This document shows positions 1 through 7,662 of a DNA stretch of 18,426 nt, piece after piece. This DNA is from an uncultured Mollicutes bacterium. Its GTDB lineage: Bacteria; Bacillota_I; Bacilli_A; RFN20; CAG-826. Under the pieces are notes generated by a model, which saw nothing but the letters and a program-made list of their open reading frames with translations, did not search any database and was not told the origin of the DNA. The translations under genes and the position numbers were made by a program. The DNA lies in NCBI GenBank assembly GCA_937893635.1, contig CALBGF010000180.1, positions 1-18,426 on the forward strand. The letters are read 5' to 3'. Within the stretch, counting starts at the first letter, position 1, and each line of letters opens with the position of its first letter.

Positions 1-1400
1 GTGTTGATGAAGTACGTGATTTAATTGAAAAAGTTAAATACTCACCAATTAAAGGTCGATATAAAGTTTATATTATCGATGAAGTTCATATGATGACTTC
101 TGGCGCTTTTAATGCTTTACTAAAAACATTAGAGGAACCACCAGCTCATGTCGTATTTATTTTAGCCACTACTGAAGCACATAAAGTACTTCCTACTATT
201 GTATCAAGATGCCAAAGATATGATTTTTCTAAAGTGGATGACGAAGATATTATTAAGCGTCTAAAAGAAATTTTTGCCAAAGAAAATATTACCTATGAAG
301 ATGATGCTTTAAAAAGTATTACTACTCTTGCTGATGGGGGTGTTCGTGATGCTTTATCTATTGCGGATCAAGTTATCGCCTATAGTGGTTCTAATATTTC
401 TGAAAAAGATGTTGAAGATTTATTTGGATTAGCAAGCATTGAAGAAAAAGTTGATTTCTTAAATAACATCAACGAGCAAAACACTAAATACGTTTTAGAA
501 AAAATGAACAAATTTATTGAAGCGGGCGTTGATATCAAACGTTTAACTACAGATATGCTTGATATTTTAAAAGATGTTATCATTTATAAAAATACTAATG
601 ATGTTTCATTATTAGTTAAATTAAAAGAAAATCAAGTGAAAGATTTCTCTAACAAAATAACAAACAAAAAGGCTCTTGAAATGATAAATATTTTATTAGA
701 TGCTCAAAGTAATTATAAATTTGTTAATAACATTAGAACTTTATTTGAAATAACTTTATTAAAATTACTTAATGTGTCTTCTACTACTGATGCTAATAAT
801 GAGCCAATTAAAAGCACTAATGAAAGCTCGCTAAATAGTTCTTCAAAAGACATAAAGATTGAAGAAAAAGAAAAACAAAATCAAACAATTGTTAGTAATC
901 CTTCTTCTCAATCAATTAATAAGCAAAATGAAGTTAATACAAAAATATTGGAGGATGCTAATAGTTTAAGCCAAGTTGCCACTATGGGAGAAAGAAACCA
1001 ATTAACACAAGATGACTTAATTAAAATTATGGTAACTGGTAATAAAGAAATGAAAATGGCACTAATTTCTAAATGGAAAAGTTTAGAGGATTATAAATTA
1101 CATCCTACATTAGGAAAATTTGCCACACTTCTTCTAAATGGTAAGCCGTATGTGATGAATGAAAAAATATTAGTTCTTGATTATCAATTTGCTAATGAAG
1201 CACAAAAAGTAAATCTAATTGCTAATCAAAATAAATTATGTGAAGTAGTAAAGCTAATATCTGGTGTTCAAACAAAAATATACGCTTTAAGTAGAAACGA
1301 ATCTTACGATGCTTCAAGGACTTTTATGGAATTAAGACAATTATCAAAATTACCAGACATAAAAGTTGAAGATATAGAAATTAATATTAAAGGAGAATAA
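1..1400 (+). CDS. dnaX: DNA polymerase III gamma/tau subunit, 5'-truncated by the window edge
   Basis: This is the clamp-loader ATPase subunit that builds the replicative polymerase complex and loads the sliding clamp. The reading frame is open from base 3, so the gene begins upstream of the window; the Walker A and zinc-binding parts are missing for that reason. Visible motifs are the DExx-type Walker B (IIDEVHM, about bases 75-95), LLKTLEEPP, sensor 1 (ILATTE) and the SRC motif (VSRCQRYDF). A lid domain and collar domain follow, then a low-complexity Ser/Asn/Lys/Glu linker (about bases 780-960) and a C-terminal region of about 130 residues, as in bacterial tau. I saw no convincing slippery heptamer with a nearby stop, so I have no evidence for a short gamma form. 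It is the first visible gene of an operon; the ybaB start lies 5 bases past its stop. Confidence 0.96.
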   Translation, partial: VDEVRDLIEKVKYSPIKGRYKVYIIDEVHMMTSGAFNALLKTLEEPPAHVVFILATTEAHKVLPTIVSRCQRYDFSKVDDEDIIKRLKEIFAKENITYEDDALKSITTLADGGVRDALSIADQVIAYSGSNISEKDVEDLFGLASIEEKVDFLNNINEQNTKYVLEKMNKFIEAGVDIKRLTTDMLDILKDVIIYKNTNDVSLLVKLKENQVKDFSNKITNKKALEMINILLDAQSNYKFVNNIRTLFEITLLKLLNVSSTTDANNEPIKSTNESSLNSSSKDIKIEEKEKQNQTIVSNPSSQSINKQNEVNTKILEDANSLSQVATMGERNQLTQDDLIKIMVTGNKEMKMALISKWKSLEDYKLHPTLGKFATLLLNGKPYVMNEKILVLDYQFANEAQKVNLIANQNKLCEVVKLISGVQTKIYALSRNESYDASRTFMELRQLSKLPDIKVEDIEINIKGE

Positions 1401-1405
1401 CTACT

Positions 1406-1702
1406 ATGAATATGCAACAAATGTTAATTCAAGCACAAAAAATGCAAAGAGAAATGCAAAAGGAACAAGAAGCTTTAGGAAAAAAAGAATTCCAAGTTTC
1501 TAAAAATGGAATTGTCACTGTTAAAATGATGGGATCTCGTGAATTAGTGGCAATTGAAATTGCTGATGCAGGATTAGATAAAGAAGATAAAGAGTTCTTA
1601 GAATTAAGTATCAAAGAAGCTATTAATGAATGCCTTAATCAAATTGAAGAGGCTAATGAAGCAATTCAAGCTAAAATGGCTAATAGAATTCCAGGATTTT
1701 AA
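1406..1702 (+). CDS. ybaB: YbaB/EbfC-family nucleoid-associated protein
   Basis: A 98-residue protein of the YbaB/EbfC family (YaaK in Bacillus): small DNA-binding dimers that sit between dnaX and recR in very many bacteria. The family pattern is clear: an N-terminal Met/Gln-rich helix (MQQMLIQAQKMQREMQKEQE), a short central beta region containing VSKNGIVTVKMMGSRELVAIEI, and an acidic C-terminal helix (LSIKEAINECLNQ). The start at 1406 is favoured because the AGGAG at 1391-1395, inside the end of dnaX, lies about 10 bases upstream; ATG at 1412 is the alternative. It is translationally close to both neighbours, with 2 bases before recR. In several species the product is linked to recombination and replication-fork repair together with RecR; that role here is inferred from family and position. 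Confidence 0.94.
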   Translation: MNMQQMLIQAQKMQREMQKEQEALGKKEFQVSKNGIVTVKMMGSRELVAIEIADAGLDKEDKEFLELSIKEAINECLNQIEEANEAIQAKMANRIPGF

Positions 1703-1704
1703 TC

Positions 1705-2304
1705 ATGGAAAGCCTAAAATCGCTTGACGCATTAGTGGACGAATTTAAAAAACTTCCTAGTGTTGGGGCTAAATCCGCTGAAAGAATGGCGTATTCTATT
1801 TTATCTTGGGATGAAGAAGATATAAAAGAATTCGCTAATGCTTTGTTAGAAGTTAAACATAAAATTCATCAATGTCCTGAATGCGGAATATTAACTGAAA
1901 AAGATAAATGTGATGTTTGCTCTTCTTTGAACCGTGATAGAAGTAAATTAATGGTCGTATGCTATCAAAAGGATGTTATAGCTTTTGAAAAAAGTGAAGT
2001 ATTCAATGGATTATATCATGTTTTAAATGGCGTCTTATCCATTCAAAACGGGGTATCTTATGAAGATTTATCAATTGATAAATTGCTTAAACGAGTAATG
2101 AATGGTGAAATTAAAGAAGTAATATTAGCCACAGAACCTACACTTGATGGAGAAACAACTGCACAATTTATTGCTAAATTATTAGAAAAATATGATGTTT
2201 CAGTTTCTAGATTAGGATATGGTTTGCCAATGGGCGGCCATTTAGACTATGCCGATTCTCTTACATTATCCAAGTCATTAGAAGGTAGAACTAAAATCAA
2301 ATAA
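1705..2304 (+). CDS. recR: recombination mediator RecR
   Basis: RecR works with RecO (and RecF) to load RecA on gapped DNA covered by single-strand-binding protein. The 199-residue length is standard. An N-terminal helix-hairpin-helix lies around residues 8-35 (KKLPSVGAKSAERMAY). A four-cysteine zinc finger uses C57, C60, C69 and C72. A Toprim domain follows, with a variant start (VVCYQKDVIAFEKS) and then ATEPTLDGETTA. The C-terminal part carries the usual SRLGYGLPMGGHLDYADS. The gene starts 2 bases after ybaB stops; an AGGA in the end of ybaB is the likely ribosome binding site. All key residues I know for the family are present, so it should be functional. Confidence 0.97.
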   Translation: MESLKSLDALVDEFKKLPSVGAKSAERMAYSILSWDEEDIKEFANALLEVKHKIHQCPECGILTEKDKCDVCSSLNRDRSKLMVVCYQKDVIAFEKSEVFNGLYHVLNGVLSIQNGVSYEDLSIDKLLKRVMNGEIKEVILATEPTLDGETTAQFIAKLLEKYDVSVSRLGYGLPMGGHLDYADSLTLSKSLEGRTKIK

Positions 2305-2318
2305 GGAGATTAATAAAT

Positions 2319-2939
2319 ATGTTTATTACATTTGAAGGCCCTGAAGGCAGTGGCAAAACAACTGTCAGTAATATTATCGAAAAACGCCTAGAAGAAATTG
2401 GTTATCAAGTTGTTCACACTCGTGAACCAGGCGGTACTCCTATTGCGGAACAAATAAGAAATATAATTTTAGACAAAGCAAACACAATGCTTGATGCTCG
2501 CGCTGAAGCATTATTATATGCCGCAAGTAGACGTCAACATTTAGTAGAAAAAGTTTGGCCTGCTTTAAAAGAAGGAAAAATTGTAATTTGTGATCGTTAT
2601 ATTGATTCATCTTTAGCTTACCAAGGCGGAGCAAGACATCTAGGAGTAGAAAATGTATTAAGCATCAATATGTTTGCTACTGAAGGAACTTTCCCTGATA
2701 TGACTCTTCTATTTGATATCAAGCCAGAGGATGGTTTACATCGAATTGCAGCAAACGCTAATCGCGAAGTTAATCGCTTGGATTTAGAAAAAATCGAATT
2801 TCATAAATCAGTGCGTAATACATTCTTAGAATTAGCCAAACAATATAAAGATCGTTATGTCATTATTGACGCATCTAAACCATTAGATGAAGTAATTGAA
2901 AATACATGGAAGGAAATTTTAAAGAAATTAGGTAAATAG
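2319..2939 (+). CDS. tmk: thymidylate kinase (dTMP kinase)
   Basis: Phosphorylates dTMP to dTDP with ATP, a step essential for dTTP supply. The 206-residue protein has the P-loop GPEGSGKTT at residues 7-15, the substrate-binding TREPGGTP near residues 34-41 and the DRY motif at residues 92-94 (CDRYIDSSLAYQGG). A lid region follows with NREVNRLD. The start at 2319 is preceded by AAGGAG (about 2303-2308), a good Shine-Dalgarno sequence that overlaps the recR stop. Its position between recR and holB is the same as in many Firmicutes, except that the small yaaQ and yaaR genes that follow tmk in Bacillus are absent. The stop is TAG, 1 base before the holB start codon. Confidence 0.97.
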   Translation: MFITFEGPEGSGKTTVSNIIEKRLEEIGYQVVHTREPGGTPIAEQIRNIILDKANTMLDARAEALLYAASRRQHLVEKVWPALKEGKIVICDRYIDSSLAYQGGARHLGVENVLSINMFATEGTFPDMTLLFDIKPEDGLHRIAANANREVNRLDLEKIEFHKSVRNTFLELAKQYKDRYVIIDASKPLDEVIENTWKEILKKLGK

Positions 2940-2940
2940 T

Positions 2941-3921
2941 ATGAAAATAGGTGCATATTTAAAGAATTATCAAAAAGTAGTATTCCAAACATTTTTGAAT
3001 GCTTTAAATACTTCTCACCTTTCTCATGCTTATTTATTAATTGGTGAACAAGGTACTCCTCTTTTAGAATCTGCAATATTCCTTGCTAAATCATTAGTGT
3101 GTGATCATCCTAATCCTTTAGCGTGTGAAGAGTGCTTAACTTGCCATCGTATTGATGATCGTACCTTTGCAGATTTAATTATTATTGATGGTGCTAAACA
3201 AACTATAAAAAAAGATGATATTAATCTTATTGAAACACAGTTTGAGACTAGTTCCGTCGAGAGCAAAGGCAAAATGATTTATATGATTAACCATGTTGAA
3301 AATATGACTTTAGAAGCAATTAATGCTTTATTAAAGTTTTTAGAAGAACCCGCTAATAACATTTTTGCTTTTTTAACTGCGGAAAACGAAAGCCGAGTTC
3401 TTCCAACAATTGTATCAAGAAGTCAAACACTACATTTCAAAAGTATTGATAAACAAGAAATGAAAAAGGAAGCAATTAATTTAGGTGTTGAAGTAAAGGA
3501 CGCTGAATTGTTATGTAATTTTTATAACAACGCCGAATTAATTAAGCAAAAGATAGATGATAAAGATTATCAAAATGCTAAGAAATCAATAGATAATACC
3601 TTAGATATATTATCCAATAACAAAAACATTGCCATTCCTAAACTTCATTCTTTAGTATTTCCTAATGTTAAAAGTAAAGAAGCAGCAAGACTATATTTAG
3701 ATATGTTAACCATTGTTTTCCAAGATCTTGTTAACTTATCAATTGGTGGTAATATATTTTTAACAAGTTATGAAGATAACTTAAAAACATTAAGTAAACA
3801 TTTAAAACAAATTAATAATAGTTTATTATTAATTATGACCTCTAGAGGTCAAATAGATATGAATATTAATATTGGTCTATTACTCGACCACATATTTCAA
3901 AATATATTAGGAGATGATTAA
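2941..3921 (+). CDS. holB: DNA polymerase III delta' subunit
   Basis: A clamp-loader subunit that bridges delta and gamma/tau. The 326-residue protein resembles DnaX in its N-terminal AAA+-like domain: SHAYLLIGEQG near residues 28-38, a four-cysteine zinc module (C54, C62, C65, C68), MTLEAINALLKFLEEPANN, and VSRSQTLHF in place of the DnaX SRC motif. The P-loop region (GEQGTPLLESA) lacks the GKT of an ATP-binding site; that loss is normal for delta' and is not damage. The C-terminal third is divergent and helical, as expected of the collar. It begins 1 base after the tmk stop and ends 1 base before the likely ricT start, so the three genes are tightly coupled. Confidence 0.94.
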   Translation: MKIGAYLKNYQKVVFQTFLNALNTSHLSHAYLLIGEQGTPLLESAIFLAKSLVCDHPNPLACEECLTCHRIDDRTFADLIIIDGAKQTIKKDDINLIETQFETSSVESKGKMIYMINHVENMTLEAINALLKFLEEPANNIFAFLTAENESRVLPTIVSRSQTLHFKSIDKQEMKKEAINLGVEVKDAELLCNFYNNAELIKQKIDDKDYQNAKKSIDNTLDILSNNKNIAIPKLHSLVFPNVKSKEAARLYLDMLTIVFQDLVNLSIGGNIFLTSYEDNLKTLSKHLKQINNSLLLIMTSRGQIDMNINIGLLLDHIFQNILGDD

Positions 3922-3922
3922 T

Positions 3923-4801
3923 ATGGATTCTAAAAAATCAGATAACAATATTCCAATTAGTGAAGAAACTCAAAATATAAAATATGATTTTTTTGTTGCT
4001 ATAAAATTAAACGAATCAGCAAAAGCCTATTATTTTTCCACTAATTTTGATGATTTAAAGCCTAGAGATAATGTCGTCATTGAAACAGTACGTGGATTAG
4101 AACTTGGTAAAGTTGATTCACTTTCGCAACCAATGAGCAAATACAAATTAAGTTTAGAACTTAAGCCGGTACTAAGAAAAGCAACTGATGAAGATATTAA
4201 ATTATATAAAGAAAATATTGAATTGGCAAAAAATTCTTATGAAGTTTGTTTAGAAGAGATAAAAAAATTAAATCTTGATATGCGTTTAATTACTTCTGAA
4301 TATACATTAGATCGTAGTAAAGTTATCTTTTCTTATCTTGCTGATGATCGTGTGGATTTTAGAGAATTATTAAAGACCCTAGCATCAAGACTTCATTGCC
4401 GCATTGAATTGCGTCAAATTGGCACTCGTGATAAAGCTAAAGTTGTAGGTGGAATTGGTATATGTGGTTTACCTTTATGTTGTGCTACATTCTTAAATGA
4501 ATTCGATGGTATTTCTATTAATCGTGCCAAAAACCAAATGCTTTCTTTAAATATTCCTAAATTATCTGGACATTGCGGCAAACTTATTTGCTGTCTTAAA
4601 TATGAAGATGAAGCATATACTGATTTAAAGAAAGATTTCCCAAAAATTGGTACAAGATTAATTTATAATAATGAACAATATCGCATTAGTTCTATGAATG
4701 TTCTAACTAGAACTATTAAAATTGAAAAAGCCGATGATGTACAATTTATTAGTCTTGATGAAGTTAATAAATGCCTAAAGGAAAATAAAAATGCGAATTA
4801 G
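3923..4801 (+). CDS. ricT: PSP1-domain protein RicT (YaaT)
   Basis: RicT is one of the three Ric (Y-complex) proteins that in Bacillus bind iron-sulfur clusters and help RNase Y cleave certain mRNAs. This 292-residue protein has the PSP1 domain in its second quarter (LITSEYTLDRSKVIFSYLAD, then DFRELLKTLASRLHCRIELR). The diagnostic cysteine-rich blocks follow: GICGLPLCCATFL and SGHCGKLICCLKYE. I chose the ATG at 3923: the AGGAG at 3909-3913 is 9 bases upstream of it but directly abuts the alternative ATG at 3914. The usual partners ricA (ymcA) and ricF (ylbF) are not in this window. The gene overlaps rsmI by 11 bases. In Bacillus, yabA and other genes lie between these two; here they are missing. 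Confidence 0.93.
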   Translation: MDSKKSDNNIPISEETQNIKYDFFVAIKLNESAKAYYFSTNFDDLKPRDNVVIETVRGLELGKVDSLSQPMSKYKLSLELKPVLRKATDEDIKLYKENIELAKNSYEVCLEEIKKLNLDMRLITSEYTLDRSKVIFSYLADDRVDFRELLKTLASRLHCRIELRQIGTRDKAKVVGGIGICGLPLCCATFLNEFDGISINRAKNQMLSLNIPKLSGHCGKLICCLKYEDEAYTDLKKDFPKIGTRLIYNNEQYRISSMNVLTRTIKIEKADDVQFISLDEVNKCLKENKNAN

Positions 4802-5645
4802 AAATTTTGATGAAGAAAAAAGCATCTTATATTTAGTTGCCACTCCTATTGGAAACATGAAAGAAATGTCTCCTAGAGCTTTAGAGATATTAAATTCTGT
4901 TTCTATAATAGGATGCGAAGATACACGTAATAGTGGAAAATTGCTTACTTATTTTGGAATAAACAAAAAATTAATTTCTTGCCATGAGCATAATGAAGAA
5001 CAAGCAAGTGATACTATTTTAAAGTATTTGGCTAATGGAGATAATGTTGCTTATGTTTCTGATGCTGGATATCCTGGAATATCTGATCCTGGTGCGCGCT
5101 TAGTAAGAAGAGTGCTTGATGCAAATTACAAAGTTAGCGTTGTATCTGGGTCTAACGCTATGATTTTAGCTTTACTTGGTTCAGGTTTAGATACAACCCA
5201 TTTTTATTTTCATGGTTTTTTAGCAAGTAAACATAGTATAAGGATCAAGGAATTAGAGAAACTTAAAGATAAAGAAGAAACGCTTATCTTCTATGAATCT
5301 CCTCATCGCATTAAAGATACATTAAGTGATTTATTATTAATTTTAGGAAATCGCAAAGCATGTATTGCTCGTGAATTAACCAAAAAATTTGAAGAATATA
5401 TACGTGACGATTTAGAAAGCCTAAATAAAATTGATGAAAACACCTTAATTGGTGAAATGGTTATTATTATTGAAGGTAAAACAACTGAAGATATAGAAAT
5501 CGACATTAACGAAGTCACTAATTACGCTATAGAACTAGTTAAAAATGGATATAAAACCAAAGATGCTGCAAAAAATGCTAGCGAAAAATATCAAATAAGC
5601 AAAAATATTATTTATAACAACTTAATTGAAGCGTTAAAAAAATAG
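4791..5645 (+). CDS. rsmI: 16S rRNA (cytidine-1402-2'-O)-methyltransferase RsmI
   Basis: A tetrapyrrole-methylase-fold enzyme that 2'-O-methylates C1402 in the 16S rRNA decoding centre using S-adenosylmethionine. The 284-residue length is typical. Visible family motifs are LYLVATPIGNMKEMSPRALE, the CEDTRNSGKLL block, VSDAGYPGISDPGARLV (cofactor-binding loop) and the FYESPHR motif, followed by ARELTKKFEE. The C-terminal extension (TKDAAKNASEKYQISKN) is a short helical module common in this family. The start at 4791 has AAGGA about 8 bases upstream, inside the end of ricT. It is the last gene of the dnaX operon: the TAG stop is embedded in the terminator stem. Confidence 0.96.
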   Translation: MRIRNFDEEKSILYLVATPIGNMKEMSPRALEILNSVSIIGCEDTRNSGKLLTYFGINKKLISCHEHNEEQASDTILKYLANGDNVAYVSDAGYPGISDPGARLVRRVLDANYKVSVVSGSNAMILALLGSGLDTTHFYFHGFLASKHSIRIKELEKLKDKEETLIFYESPHRIKDTLSDLLLILGNRKACIARELTKKFEEYIRDDLESLNKIDENTLIGEMVIIIEGKTTEDIEIDINEVTNYAIELVKNGYKTKDAAKNASEKYQISKNIIYNNLIEALKK

Positions 5646-5668
5646 TCGCAAATTGCGGCTATTTTCTT
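5641..5668 (+). terminator. Rho-independent terminator after rsmI, probably bidirectional
   Basis: Arms at 5641-5649 (AATAGTCGC) and 5655-5663 (GCGGCTATT) pair over 9 bp with one G-T wobble, around the 5-base loop AAATT; TTCTT follows. The rsmI stop codon lies in the left arm. Read on the other strand, the hairpin is followed by a run of T (complement of AAAAAA before 5643), so it can also stop the convergent transcript of the gene at 5676-6344. Confidence 0.85.
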
Positions 5669-5675
5669 ATTTGGT

Positions 5676-6344
5676 TTACTTTAATAATTCATCAACTTGA
5701 TCAAATGATCTTGTAGATAATTCCATCATTTTGCTAAACATAACTTCAAATATACTCTTATCGAATCTTGGTGTGTTATTGCTTGCAAGTGTGTTAATAT
5801 CTGTAGCCATAACTAAAGCCTTAACAGAACCTTCATCTTTAGATTTTTCATTTACGTTAGCGTCTTGAACAGAAATTACGTTATTAATTTGTTCATCAGC
5901 AAAAGTTTCTAAATAATTCAAACGAATTTGTGTTTCAACCATTGGAGCATCAGTCTTAATAATATCAACACGATTTCCTAATTGTTGTCTTTTAGAACCG
6001 TCTTCGTCTTTAATAAATGCACGAGCGTTATAAGCTAATCTATTAATACCATAATCTTTGATGACATCAAGTACTATTGATAATGCATCAATCATTTTTA
6101 ATAAATCTTGTCTTGCTTCGCTACCAAATGCGCCTAAGAAATAATCAATACGATTATAACCAATATTAATAGCAAATGGTGTCTTTCCTTCTGGATCTGC
6201 TAATCTAGCAGCAAAGTTACCATTACGATCCTTTCCAACTTGTAAACGCAATTCTTTAAAGTTTTCTGCAATTGCTCTTGATTTGGCTTCGTTTAATTCA
6301 AATGTGCCAAATAATGATAATGATTTGTCAATTAATGTATACAT
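5676..6344 (-). CDS. hypothetical soluble protein, 222 residues, family not recognised
   Basis: I do not recognise this protein. It starts MYTLIDKSLSLFGTFELNEA and has no signal peptide, no membrane segment and no obvious nucleotide-binding or metal-binding motif. The N-terminal half reads as mixed alpha/beta, including RLQVGKDRNGNFAARL and PFAINIGYNRIDYFLGAF. Residues from about 165 to 185 (VNEKSKDEGSVKAL) look like a charged linker before a helical C-terminus (SIFEVMFSKMMELSTRSFDQ). Codon use and base composition match the neighbours, so I see no sign of recent transfer. AAGGAG lies 10 bases before the ATG, and an extended -10 promoter lies just beyond. It sits alone between the convergent rsmI and the upstream trpS, so context gives no functional clue. 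It is very likely a real gene: open over the full length, with promoter, ribosome binding site and terminator. Confidence 0.85.
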   Translation of the reverse strand: MYTLIDKSLSLFGTFELNEAKSRAIAENFKELRLQVGKDRNGNFAARLADPEGKTPFAINIGYNRIDYFLGAFGSEARQDLLKMIDALSIVLDVIKDYGINRLAYNARAFIKDEDGSKRQQLGNRVDIIKTDAPMVETQIRLNYLETFADEQINNVISVQDANVNEKSKDEGSVKALVMATDINTLASNNTPRFDKSIFEVMFSKMMELSTRSFDQVDELLK

Positions 6345-6367
6345 ATTCTCATATCTCCTTAAATAGT

Positions 6368-6376
6368 ATTATATCA
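6368..6376 (-). promoter_or_regulatory. extended -10 promoter for the 222-residue hypothetical gene
   Basis: On the minus strand the element reads TGATATAAT: a perfect TATAAT at 6373-6368 preceded by the TGN extension. A -35 hexamer at the normal spacing is weak (TTTAAT). Predicted transcription start is about 6361, giving a leader of about 16 bases that begins just before the AAGGAG ribosome binding site. Confidence 0.55.
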
Positions 6377-6417
6377 TTTATATATTAAATATTAAAACAT
6401 TTATTTTTGTTAGTAAA

Positions 6418-7506
6418 CTATTGATTTGTATATTTCTTTTTCATTTCGTTTACAAAAGAAGAATCATCAAAATAATTTATTTTCATCGCGGCACGAACTC
6501 TCTTAAGAGTTTCGTTAGCTTTAATGTTTGCTTTCTTAGTTCCTTCTTCAATAATTTTATAAACATCTTCAATGTGTTCTTCGTAATGTTTTCTTTTTTC
6601 ACGAATTGGTGTTAATAAATCTTCTAAAACATTAAATAAGAATTTCTTGCATTTCATGTCTCCAAGTCCACCACGTTCATAGTGAGCTTTCATTTCATCA
6701 AGGTTCTTATACTCTGGAAGGAATTTTTCAAAATGTTCATCACGTGCAAAACAAGTTAAATATATAAAGACTGGATTATCTTTTGTATTGCCTGGATCTT
6801 CCACTCTTAAATGACTTGGATCAGTGAACATTGACATTACTTTTTGTTTTACCGTTTTTGTATCATCACTTAAATAAATTGTATTATTAAGAGATTTAGA
6901 CATTTTAGCTTTGCCATCAATGCCCACTAAACGTTGACAAGCTTTATTTTCTGGAAGCAATATTTTAGGTGTTACTAGTGTTTTTCCATAAATCGAATTA
7001 AATTTATGAACAATTTCTTGAGCTTGTTCAATCATTGGCATTTGATCTTCTCCTGCTGGTACAGTGGTCGCATCAAAAGCAGTTATATCCGCAGTTTGAG
7101 AAACTGGATATGTAAAGAATCCTGCTGGAATTGAAGATTCAAAATCACGCATTGCTATCTCACTTTTTACAGTTGGATTACGTTGTAATCTTGAAACAGT
7201 TACTAAATTAAGATAATACATGTTTAATTCAGTTAAAGCTGGCACTCCTGATTGAACAAATATTGTTGTCTTATTAGGATCAATTCCCACTGATAAATAA
7301 TCTAAAACTACTTCCATTAAATTATCTCTAATTTTTGAAGGGTTTTCAGCATTATCAGTTAATGCTTGAGCATCAGCGACCATAATATATATTTCATCAT
7401 AATCATTTGTATTTTGAAGTTCGACACGTCTTCTTAAACTGCCTACATAATGTCCAATATGAAGTTTTCCTGTTGGACGATCCCCTGTTAATATAATTTT
7501 TTTCAT
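6418..7506 (-). CDS. trpS: tryptophanyl-tRNA synthetase
   Basis: Class I aminoacyl-tRNA synthetase that charges tRNA-Trp. The 362-residue protein begins MKKIILTGDRPTGKLHIGHY, with the HIGH signature at residues 16-19 and KMSKS at 201-205. The TGDRPTGKLHIGHYVGSL opening, RLQRNPTVKSEIA and SMFTDPSHLRVEDPGN match the TrpRS type of streptococci and lactobacilli more than the Bacillus subtilis enzyme, judged from memory. The start is the ATG at 7506, with GAGGAG 8 bases upstream; a frame extension to a GTG at 7515 would overlap that ribosome binding site and is rejected. No tRNA, T-box or leader peptide is evident in the short upstream region. All tryptophans checked elsewhere in the window use TGG. 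Confidence 0.96.
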   Translation of the reverse strand: MKKIILTGDRPTGKLHIGHYVGSLRRRVELQNTNDYDEIYIMVADAQALTDNAENPSKIRDNLMEVVLDYLSVGIDPNKTTIFVQSGVPALTELNMYYLNLVTVSRLQRNPTVKSEIAMRDFESSIPAGFFTYPVSQTADITAFDATTVPAGEDQMPMIEQAQEIVHKFNSIYGKTLVTPKILLPENKACQRLVGIDGKAKMSKSLNNTIYLSDDTKTVKQKVMSMFTDPSHLRVEDPGNTKDNPVFIYLTCFARDEHFEKFLPEYKNLDEMKAHYERGGLGDMKCKKFLFNVLEDLLTPIREKRKHYEEHIEDVYKIIEEGTKKANIKANETLKRVRAAMKINYFDDSSFVNEMKKKYTNQ

Positions 7507-7550
7507 CTTTCTCACTCCTCGTAAGATTATCTATATTCAAACACGAGTTA

Positions 7551-7556
7551 ATTATA
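7551..7556 (-). promoter_or_regulatory. candidate -10 element for trpS
   Basis: A perfect TATAAT on the minus strand (7556-7551), about 45 bases upstream of the trpS ATG. The region at -35 spacing is T-rich (TTTTTC) and a poor match. The leader is too short for a T-box riboswitch, so trpS does not appear to have one here. Confidence 0.4.
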
Positions 7557-7628
7557 CTCCTTTTTGAAATATAGAAAAAGATGTTATTTATTCATAATAA
7601 TAATTATTAAACAAAAAAATTTCTAACA

Positions 7629-7637
7629 TGCTATAAT
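7629..7637 (+). promoter_or_regulatory. extended -10 promoter for ugd
   Basis: TGC followed by a perfect TATAAT (7632-7637) forms an extended -10. No good -35 lies at 16-18 bases. Predicted start is about 7644, giving a leader of under 20 bases that contains the AAGGAG before the ATG at 7663. The element lies inside a 7-bp inverted repeat (arms 7620-7626 and 7641-7647). Confidence 0.55.
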
Positions 7638-7662
7638 AATTTAGAAAACAAGGAGATTAGCT

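Noticed and set aside
380..583. Minus-strand open frame inside dnaX (similar frames at 1429-1614, 2440-2634, 2855-3076 and 5303-5518)
   Set aside because: Each lies opposite a well-supported conserved gene, has no recognisable domain, and reflects the AT-rich composition.
840..960. Possible programmed frameshift in dnaX giving a short gamma subunit
   Set aside because: A-rich stretches exist, but I found no A AAA AAG-type heptamer with a following stem and an early stop in the shifted frame.
6421..6615. Plus-strand open frame opposite trpS (also 9907-10101 opposite the ABC transporter, 15025-15243 opposite aepY and 16562-16780 opposite aepX)
   Set aside because: Antisense to conserved coding sequence, Phe/Ile-rich or Ser-rich nonsense composition, no ribosome binding site of note.
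7507..7662. T-box riboswitch or leader peptide for trpS
   Set aside because: Only 156 bases separate trpS from divergent ugd, with two promoters to fit. I see no T-box sequence, antiterminator stem or Trp-rich leader frame.
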